DNA of 64,000 nt from Fen-1298 sp963833465 (GTDB lineage Bacteria; Bacteroidota; Ignavibacteria; UBA10030). Where the stretch lies: NCBI GenBank assembly GCA_963833465.1, contig CAWHXW010000003.1:310001-374000 (forward strand), read 5' to 3'. Position numbers and translations under genes: made by a program. Shown piece by piece: positions 57,425 through 64,000 of the stretch (the first letter of the stretch is position 1; the number at the start of each line of letters is the position of its first letter). The notes under the pieces were generated by a model. That model was not told the origin of the DNA. It did no database searches and saw nothing but the letters and a program-made list of their open reading frames with translations.

Positions 57425-58403
57425 GTTTGCAAATCCTGAGTTTCTGTGGCTGCTGCTGTTGTTGCCGGCAATCGGATATTATCTCTGGCGGCGGCGCAAG
57501 AAAATGACGGTCACATTGCAATTCTCGTCGATTCAAATTTTCAAAAATATTCCTCAGACATTGCGCGAACGATTGCATCATATTCCAGTTGCTTTGCGCC
57601 TTTTTGCAACTGCAGTTTTTATTATTGCATTTGCACGTCCACAGTCTGTATCAGATAAGCAGAATATTTCAACAGAGGGAATCGATATCGTGCTGTTACT
57701 TGATCTTTCCGGCAGTATGATGGCTGAAGACTTCAATCCGAACCGTATTGAAGCAGCAAAGCAAGTAGCATCGGAATTCATCGATGGACGTACAAATGAC
57801 CGAATAGGACTTGTTGTTTTCGAATCGCAGAGTTTTACTCAATGTCCATTGACGACTGATTATCCGGTATTGAAGAACTTGCTGCGCGAAGTTAAGAGCG
57901 GTATGATTGAAGATGGAACCGCTATCGGTTTGGCTATCGCAAATGGCGTTAACCGCCTGAAAGACAGCAAGGCAAAAAGTAAAGTCATGATTTTACTTAC
58001 AGACGGTGTCAACAATAGAGGTGAGATTGACCCGATAACTGCGGCGAGGATAGCAGCGACATATAGTATTCGTATTTATACTGTCGGCGTTGGTGCACAA
58101 GGACAAGCTCCTTACCCAGTGCAGACGGCATTTGGGATTCGCAGGCAAATGATTCCAGTTGATCTGGATGAAAAAGGACTGACGCAAGTTGCGGAGATGA
58201 CCGGCGGGAGGTATTTTCGTGCGACAGACAATAGAACTCTAAAAACCATTTATAAAGAAATTGATCAGCTGGAGAAAACAAAAATTGAAGTGACTGCATA
58301 CAAACGGTACTCAGAGTTATACAGTGGGTGGCTGTTGACCGGATTACTGGCGTTATTGGTTGAGATTGGATTGAGTATAACTATGTTAAGGAGAAATCCA
58401 TAG
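57411..58403 (+). CDS. batA: BatA: VWA-domain membrane protein
   Basis: About 330 residues from ATG 57411, chosen because CAGGAGG lies just upstream and FANPEFLWLLLLLPAIGYYLW is the family start. Membrane segments lie at about 10-27, 57-75 and near the C-terminus. The VWA domain at about 90-280 has an intact MIDAS (DLSGSMMAEDFNPNRIEAAK; LLTDGVNNRGE). It overlaps the preceding gene by 14 bases. Confidence 0.94.
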   Translation: MLGDKFANPEFLWLLLLLPAIGYYLWRRRKKMTVTLQFSSIQIFKNIPQTLRERLHHIPVALRLFATAVFIIAFARPQSVSDKQNISTEGIDIVLLLDLSGSMMAEDFNPNRIEAAKQVASEFIDGRTNDRIGLVVFESQSFTQCPLTTDYPVLKNLLREVKSGMIEDGTAIGLAIANGVNRLKDSKAKSKVMILLTDGVNNRGEIDPITAARIAATYSIRIYTVGVGAQGQAPYPVQTAFGIRRQMIPVDLDEKGLTQVAEMTGGRYFRATDNRTLKTIYKEIDQLEKTKIEVTAYKRYSELYSGWLLTGLLALLVEIGLSITMLRRNP

Positions 58404-58405
58404 CC

Positions 58406-60142
58406 ATGCTTCGTTTTGAACATCCAGAATATCTATGGTTCTTACTTCTGATTCCTGCGCTCGGTGTCGGTTTTCTTTTTCTAAACATTTCGCAGAGAAA
58501 ACAATTGCGTCGTTTTATCGGTGATACTCTCATTTCACAGCTTGCACCGGAAGCAAGTATGGCAAAGCGTATATTAAAACAAACGCTCGTGTCGCTTGCA
58601 ATAGTATGTTTGATTCTTGCCGTTGCGAACCCCCAAGTTGGCACGCGCCTCGAAGAGGTGAAACGCGAGGGCATAGATCTGTTTGTTGTCTTAGATGTTT
58701 CTTTGAGTATGAAGTCAGAAGATATTCGCCCGAGCAGATTAGAAAAAGCAAAACGTGATGTGTCGGAACTATTGCGAAAACTTACAGGCGACCGTGTCGG
58801 TATGATTGTTTTTGCCGGTGATGCATTTGTACAATTCCCACTTACTGCCGATTACGCCGCGGCTGATTTGTTTATCTCTGCTATTGATGTTGATGCAGTA
58901 CCTGTACCGGGTACTATGATTGGCAGTGGAATAGAGGTTGCGCTTAAATCTTTTTCCAAAGATGTGCCCACACAAAAAGCTATTGTGGTTGTTTCCGACG
59001 GTGAAAATACGGAAGGTGATGTTATGGGTGCAGTGGAAGATGCGAAGAAAGCTGGCGTACGAGTTTATGCAGTAGGCATGGGAACACCGGAAGGAGGTCC
59101 AATTCCTATCTTTAATCAAAACGGCATCCGCGTTGATTATAAACGCGATCAATCAGGAAGCATCGTCCTGACCAAATTAGACGAAACAATGTTACAGCAA
59201 ATTGCAGCTATGACCGGAGGTTCTTATCATCGTGCCACAAACGGAGGCAATGAAATTGATGACATCTTCAAAGAATTATCTTCGTTAGAAAAAGTAGAAT
59301 TCGGGACAAAACAGATTACCGGATATGAAACGCGATATCAATATCCATTGGCATTCGCAATTATTTTTTTGATAATTGAAGTGATGCTTTCTGAAAGACG
59401 AACTAAATTTGCAACGCGGCTTAAAAAACTTCTGCCATTTGCTGCAACTGTTTTTATATTTGTACTATGGCCGGAAAATATTACGGCGCAGACCATCCGT
59501 TCCCAAATTAGTGAAGGCAATCATGCCTATGACAAAAGCAAATATACTGATGCTGAAGTTGATTATAAAAAAGCATTAGAGAAAAATCCGAAATCGAAAG
59601 AAGCACAATTTAATCTTGGAAATTCATATTATAAACAGCAGCGGTTCGATGAAGCGATGCGGGAATACAGCAACTCAAGCGTGCCGATGAAATCACAGGA
59701 AGAACGTGCCACAACATATTACAACATTGGAAACTCGCTCTATCAATCTAATAAATATCAGGAAGCGGTCAATGCATACAAACAATCGCTCCGCTTGAAT
59801 CCGAACGACGAAGATACGCGCTATAACCTGCAGATGGCGCGGGCAAAATTAACACAGCAGCAACAGCAAAAACAGCAGAATAAAAATCAAAAGCAGGATC
59901 AGAAAAAAGATCAGCAAAAACAAAATCAACAACAGGATCAACAGAATCAGCAACAAAATCAGCAGCAACAAAAGCAAGAAGAAGCGAAGCAAGATCAAAC
60001 ACGCCAGCAAATGCAGAAAAATCAAATGCCAAAACAGGAAGCAGATAGAATATTAGATGCTATGCGTAATAACGAAAAGGAAGTCCAGAAAAATCTTCGC
60101 AAGCGGGAAGCAGTGCATGTGAAAGTGGAAAAAGATTGGTAA
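58406..60142 (+). CDS. batB: BatB-BatC fusion: VWA domain plus TPR repeats
   Basis: 578 residues, about twice the length of BatB. The first 330 form BatB: a membrane segment at about 8-27, a second at about 60-77, a VWA domain with VVLDVSLSMKSEDIRPSRL and VVVSDGENTEGD, and a membrane segment near 315. The rest is BatC: a second hydrophobic start, TPR repeats (YTDAEVDYKKALEKNPKSKEAQFNLGNSYYKQ; YQEAVNAYKQSLRLNPNDED) and a low-complexity Gln/Lys-rich tail (about 475-545). In many relatives batB and batC are separate genes. Confidence 0.92.
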   Translation: MLRFEHPEYLWFLLLIPALGVGFLFLNISQRKQLRRFIGDTLISQLAPEASMAKRILKQTLVSLAIVCLILAVANPQVGTRLEEVKREGIDLFVVLDVSLSMKSEDIRPSRLEKAKRDVSELLRKLTGDRVGMIVFAGDAFVQFPLTADYAAADLFISAIDVDAVPVPGTMIGSGIEVALKSFSKDVPTQKAIVVVSDGENTEGDVMGAVEDAKKAGVRVYAVGMGTPEGGPIPIFNQNGIRVDYKRDQSGSIVLTKLDETMLQQIAAMTGGSYHRATNGGNEIDDIFKELSSLEKVEFGTKQITGYETRYQYPLAFAIIFLIIEVMLSERRTKFATRLKKLLPFAATVFIFVLWPENITAQTIRSQISEGNHAYDKSKYTDAEVDYKKALEKNPKSKEAQFNLGNSYYKQQRFDEAMREYSNSSVPMKSQEERATTYYNIGNSLYQSNKYQEAVNAYKQSLRLNPNDEDTRYNLQMARAKLTQQQQQKQQNKNQKQDQKKDQQKQNQQQDQQNQQQNQQQQKQEEAKQDQTRQQMQKNQMPKQEADRILDAMRNNEKEVQKNLRKREAVHVKVEKDW

Positions 60143-60164
60143 GAAAAACTTCAATCTATGTGAA

Positions 60165-62000
60165 ATGAATGATACTAATAAAATAATATTCTTCTTAATA
60201 GTATTATCTTTGAACATTGGAACATTCAAATCCAATGCACAAGACGGTACATTCATCGCATCAGCTGAGCCATCGAGCGTTGCAGCAGGAGAACAATTTC
60301 GAGTTACGTTCACGTTTGAAGGAAGTGATTACAACAGCGTTAGAAATTTTAAGGCTCCGGATTACGGGCAATTTGTTGTAATCTCAGGTCCCAATCAATC
60401 GACAAATATGCAATGGGTCAACGGCAAGATGTCGGCTTCAATCAACTATACTTATAGTTTATATGCACGCCAGCCCGGAAAAATAACAATCGGTTCCGCA
60501 TCAATTGAATATAAAGGTAAAACGTTAAAGTCCGAACCAATTCAAATTGAAGTCTCCCAAGGAAAACCAAAGCAACAGCAATCTCAATCCAATCAATCAA
60601 CCGATGTAGGTGACAATCTTATTATTAAAGCAGTTGCTGATAGACAACGTGTGCGGCAGGGCGAACAATTGATCATTACATTCAAATTGTACACACGTAT
60701 TTCTGTAACCGGTTATGATTTAGCAAAAGCACCAACATTTGATGGATTTTGGAGCGAAGATTTTGAAATGCCAAAACAACCTGTTCAAATGACAGAATTG
60801 TTGAATGGCAAACAATATCGCACAGTAACATTAAAGAAAACAGCATTATTTGCGACGCAATCCGGTAATTTGAAAATTGCGCCGCTCGAAGCTCGCTGTG
60901 CTGTGCAAGTGCAGTCTAAGCGGCGCAGTAACGATCCATTTGATCAATTTTTTAATGATCCGTTCTTTCAGCAAGTGCAAACCGAAAATAGGGATATAAA
61001 ATCTAATCCACTGGCGATTGTTGTCGATCCAATTCCATCTAATGCACCATCTGGATTCTCCGGTGCTATCGGCCGATTCGCATTAAACGCAAATGTCGAC
61101 ACTCGTAGCGTTAAAGCAGGAGATCCAATCACACTTCGTATTTCGGTGTTTGGTTCCGGCAACATTAAGTTAGTAACACTGCCAAAACCTCAACTTCCAA
61201 CTGATATAGAATCGTATGAACCAAAAATTTCTGAAGAAATTTCGCGTGACGGCGGCATTATTCGCGGGAAAAAAACAGCAGAGTATCTGCTAATTCCGAG
61301 AAATGCAGGTCAGCGCGTATTAGAGCCAATGCAGTTTGTGTATTTCGATCTTGATAAAAAAGAATACATCACTCTTCACTCATCAAAATTTGAGTTCACA
61401 ATTGCTCCGGGAAAAGATTTTTCAAGCTCCGGTATCAGTATAGCTTCGAAAGAAGATGTGCTGATGCTTGGAGAAGATATTAGATTTTTAAAACTTTCAA
61501 TCGGTAATCTCCAAAGTACAGATGAAACAAGATCTTCATTGTGGTTTGTGTTAGGAATTATTCTGCCGCCGTTTGTGTTTACGGGTTCATGGCTCTATCG
61601 TAAACGTATGGAAAAAATATATGGTGATATGCCGCGGCTTTTATTTGAGACTGCCGGACGCGAAGCATCGCGCCGCTTGAAGAAAGCGCGTGCATTGCTT
61701 GAGCAAGGCAACACCGAAAGTTATCATGCAGAGATATTAAGAGCTTTGCTTGTTTATCTTGAACATAAGCTTAGAACATCCAAAGCAAAATTTGTAATGG
61801 AAGAAGCGGCTTCACATTTAAATCAAAATGGTGTAAGCGAAGAAGTTATTCAATCATTAAAAACATGCTTGGAACGTGCAGAATTTGTCCGTTATGCGCC
61901 GGGATCAGATACAGCAGATGCCCGTAAAGAATTGCTCGATATAGCCGCCAGCGCTATCAACAATATTGAACAGTCATTCGGCAAGCGGGGCAAAACATGA
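60165..62000 (+). CDS. batD: BatD: oxygen-tolerance protein
   Basis: 611 residues. A signal peptide (about 1-25), tandem Ig-like domains characteristic of BatD (ASAEPSSVAAGEQFRVTFTFEG; GSASIEYKGKTLKSEPIQIEV; RQRVRQGEQLIITFKLYTRI) and one membrane helix (about 462-480) are seen. A cytoplasmic helical tail completes it. It overlaps batE by four bases. Confidence 0.94.
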   Translation: MNDTNKIIFFLIVLSLNIGTFKSNAQDGTFIASAEPSSVAAGEQFRVTFTFEGSDYNSVRNFKAPDYGQFVVISGPNQSTNMQWVNGKMSASINYTYSLYARQPGKITIGSASIEYKGKTLKSEPIQIEVSQGKPKQQQSQSNQSTDVGDNLIIKAVADRQRVRQGEQLIITFKLYTRISVTGYDLAKAPTFDGFWSEDFEMPKQPVQMTELLNGKQYRTVTLKKTALFATQSGNLKIAPLEARCAVQVQSKRRSNDPFDQFFNDPFFQQVQTENRDIKSNPLAIVVDPIPSNAPSGFSGAIGRFALNANVDTRSVKAGDPITLRISVFGSGNIKLVTLPKPQLPTDIESYEPKISEEISRDGGIIRGKKTAEYLLIPRNAGQRVLEPMQFVYFDLDKKEYITLHSSKFEFTIAPGKDFSSSGISIASKEDVLMLGEDIRFLKLSIGNLQSTDETRSSLWFVLGIILPPFVFTGSWLYRKRMEKIYGDMPRLLFETAGREASRRLKKARALLEQGNTESYHAEILRALLVYLEHKLRTSKAKFVMEEAASHLNQNGVSEEVIQSLKTCLERAEFVRYAPGSDTADARKELLDIAASAINNIEQSFGKRGKT

Positions 62001-62761
62001 AACGAACACGATGGCTTTTATTTGTAAGTGTAATTGCATTATTAAAGTGCTCGGTGTCAGCGCAAACGCCGATTATCGCATTTAATCGTGGCAACGAATT
62101 GTACCGTACCGGGAAATATCAAGAAGCGGCGAATGAATACGAAGGTATTATCAAACAAGGCAAACTTAGCGCAGAATTATATTTTAATCTGGGCAATGCA
62201 TACTATCGCAATGGACAACTTGCGCGGGCAATCCTTTCATACGAACGTGCCGCGCAGCTGCATCCGAATGATCCTGACATAGAACACAATTTAAAACTGG
62301 CTTATCTGAAAACTGTTGACCGCATCGAGGCAGTACCTGATATGTTTTTAATTCAATGGATGCGTGCTGTTGGATCTTTAATACAGCCAGAAACTATTCG
62401 TGTCATTTTTATATCTTTCTGGGTATTGCTATTTGGCTCGCTTGCAACGATGTACTTGATTCTGCGCACGAATATTCTTCGCATCGCTAGAATTTTATTC
62501 TTTATTTCCTGCGTTTCAGTTGTACTCTGCACGTCGATGTTAGGGATTCAATCGTTTCGGGATACTGCAAAGGATAAAGCAATAATCACTGCTCAGACTG
62601 TTACTGCGAAATCATCTCCAGACTCAAAAGCTGTAGATGCGTTCGTAATTCACGAAGGTGTGAAAGTGAAACTAACCGATGCAGTCGGCGGGTGGGTGAA
62701 GGTAACGCTCGTTGATGGAAAGATCGGATGGATTCCCGCTGACCAATGTGAGCAGATTTAA
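61997..62761 (+). CDS. batE: BatE: TPR and SH3 domain protein
   Basis: 254 residues. A signal-like N-terminus ends VSAQ, TPR repeats (YRTGKYQEAANEYEGIIKQGKLSAELYFNLGNAYYRNGQLARAILSYE is the core, about 30-80) and two membrane segments follow (about 130-152 and 160-180). A C-terminal SH3-like domain has VTAKSSPDSKAVDAFVIHEGVKVKL and GWVKVTLVDGKIGWIPA. Last gene of the Bat operon, which was named for aerotolerance in Bacteroides fragilis. Confidence 0.92.
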   Translation: MKRTRWLLFVSVIALLKCSVSAQTPIIAFNRGNELYRTGKYQEAANEYEGIIKQGKLSAELYFNLGNAYYRNGQLARAILSYERAAQLHPNDPDIEHNLKLAYLKTVDRIEAVPDMFLIQWMRAVGSLIQPETIRVIFISFWVLLFGSLATMYLILRTNILRIARILFFISCVSVVLCTSMLGIQSFRDTAKDKAIITAQTVTAKSSPDSKAVDAFVIHEGVKVKLTDAVGGWVKVTLVDGKIGWIPADQCEQI

Positions 62762-62866
62762 ATCTATCAAACTTTCAACTACTTTAAGTTATTAATACAA
62801 CCCCGCATAATTCTTATCAAACTAATAAAGGATATGAAGAATATTCATGCAATCGAGTGTTTCCTA

Positions 62867-64000
62867 TTATGCAAGTGCATTTTTCACTATCGCTTCTAGT
62901 GATTCGCGAGTAAAAGGTTTTGCGAGATATGCTTTGACACCCATTTGTTTGGCGGTTCGGACAAAAAACTCATCTTCCATAGAACTCATCAATACGTACG
63001 CTGCAGATTTTAATTCTTCGCCGTAAGTACCAGCAATAATTTTTTCATAGAAGGTAAAGCCGCTCATCACGCCAACCCCAAGATTTACATCGCTGATTAT
63101 CAAAGACGGGGCTGCTTTCTGTATTTCTGATAAAGCTGTCTCGGCTGTCGCTGCAGTAATCACAGTCTTGTATGTTTTCTTTAGAATGTGATCAACATAT
63201 TTTCGTATAGATGGATCGTCATCGATAACAACAATAACCGCAGTATCGTCTGGCATGCCCAATTCCTTTTTGATGCGTTTAAAAATAGAAGCATGCTCGT
63301 CATCTGATATTTTGAAAAACTGCTGAAGGTTTTTAAGATGCATCAAATCTTCATCGGATGGATTACCGCTTTGCCACAAATTGCGCACAGCATCGACATA
63401 AGCGCTTACCTGTACAGAGCGTTCGGCTTCCATATGTTCGGTATCACTAATGGAGAATGATATTTTGAGAGATTGCAAAAGGGACGATTGCATTTCTGCA
63501 GGAACAGCTAATTGCATCATTAATTTCATAAGTGTTCGGTAGGAATCCAGACCCTGTTGTTTCATTTTTTCCCGTTCGCGTTCCAACAATGTGTCTCGCT
63601 CTTCTTCCATCTGATGCATCAACTCGTCTTGTGCGCGTTTCTGCTCCTCTTTCATTTTTAGAAACGCCTCATCCTGAATTTTTTTTCGCTCTTCTTCAGC
63701 GACTTTATATTGTTGAAGTTTTGTTTCGTAATTTGCCCTGATACTATCAGCAGATGATGTTCCCGGGGCAGTTTGCTGAATTTGTGCAATCAATCTTTTT
63801 TCAAGATCTTCAATTCTTCGCGCAGTATCTTTTTCAATTGCGGCAATATCTTTGTGTGCAACTTCCTGCACCTCGTTCACAGAGGCTTTGCGTGCACGAT
63901 CTTCCAAAGCTTGTTCAGTCTTCTCTTCTTGTTTGCGTTTCTGCGACTCAACTTCCTGTTGTTTATAAAAATCTTTTAGTCGTCTCTTTACTTCTTGGTC
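62867..64000 (-). CDS. Coiled-coil response regulator, N-terminus off window
   Basis: The frame is open to the right edge, so the true start lies beyond 64000. A long charged helical stretch (QKRKQEEKTEQALEDRARKA onward, about the first 150 residues seen) predicts a coiled coil. A helical section with an internal repeat (SISDTEHMEAE and KISDDEHASIF) follows. A C-terminal receiver domain (last ~120 residues) has the acceptor Asp in LIISDVNLG and the conserved Lys in AYLAKPF. The receiver at the C-terminus is unusual for an output-type regulator. Convergent with batE. Confidence 0.82.
   Translation of the reverse strand, partial: DQEVKRRLKDFYKQQEVESQKRKQEEKTEQALEDRARKASVNEVQEVAHKDIAAIEKDTARRIEDLEKRLIAQIQQTAPGTSSADSIRANYETKLQQYKVAEEERKKIQDEAFLKMKEEQKRAQDELMHQMEEERDTLLEREREKMKQQGLDSYRTLMKLMMQLAVPAEMQSSLLQSLKISFSISDTEHMEAERSVQVSAYVDAVRNLWQSGNPSDEDLMHLKNLQQFFKISDDEHASIFKRIKKELGMPDDTAVIVVIDDDPSIRKYVDHILKKTYKTVITAATAETALSEIQKAAPSLIISDVNLGVGVMSGFTFYEKIIAGTYGEELKSAAYVLMSSMEDEFFVRTAKQMGVKAYLAKPFTRESLEAIVKNALA

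Noticed and set aside
1..64000. CRISPR arrays, tRNA, rRNA or insertion sequences
   Set aside because: No regularly spaced repeats, cloverleaf-like segments with CCA-type ends, rRNA-like stretches or transposase frames were recognised on either strand by reading.

Overview
The window looks like chromosomal DNA of a free-living, probably anaerobic or facultative Gram-negative bacterium of the Bacteroidota/Chlorobiota (FCB) group. An Ignavibacteria-like lineage is my best guess. The reasons are the AT-rich composition, the complete moxR-DUF58-Bat aerotolerance operon, an S46 dipeptidyl-peptidase, outer-membrane and lipoprotein-type exports, hutI-ftcD histidine degradation genes and multi-PAS sensors. 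I see no phage, insertion sequence, CRISPR array, rRNA or tRNA.

Layout. 1-6.65 kb (minus): a multi-PAS sensor running off the left edge, then hypD, hypC and hypF for [NiFe]-hydrogenase maturation. 6.8-10 kb (plus): phenylacetate-CoA ligase with an ACT-domain partner, two REP-like hairpins and a PLP aminotransferase. 10-13.8 kb: a TPR lipoprotein-like gene, ftcD, hutI and an adenosine-specific kinase. 13.9-17 kb (minus): a two-component cassette (receiver-kinase, NtrC-type regulator, SixA phosphatase). 17.3-28.5 kb: housekeeping genes (hflX, inositol monophosphatase, Nudix, MscS, pyrE, murI, glnD) and a BatA-like VWA membrane protein. 28.6-34.3 kb (plus): RodZ-like, ligA, an outer-membrane barrel, a glycosyltransferase-like protein, STAS, xerD. 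34.3-38.1 kb: S46 peptidase, then a secreted protein and a metallo-hydrolase. 38.2-45.1 kb: a full trpEGDCFBA operon behind a promoter, a Trp-Trp-Trp leader peptide and an attenuator. 45-54 kb: methyltransferase, AlkD-like protein, a Rieske/membrane/YceI cluster, S66 carboxypeptidase, a GIDE-LemA pair, lactate dehydrogenase. 54.5-62.8 kb: the Bat operon. The right edge holds a partial coiled-coil response regulator.

The most striking feature is a set of single-base frameshifts. Seven genes are broken, including the essential ligase ligA, at eight places. In six of the eight the reading frame is restored by removing one base directly beside a GTAC tetranucleotide. In all six cases, read on one strand, the surplus base is immediately 5' of GTAC and the next base is a pyrimidine. 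This points to a systematic process at GTAC sites. The likeliest is a base modification that disturbs long-read base calling, which would imply a GTAC-specific methyltransferase elsewhere in the genome. Site-specific mutagenesis is a less likely alternative. The second notable element is the textbook-style trp attenuator, which is uncommon outside Proteobacteria and Actinobacteria.
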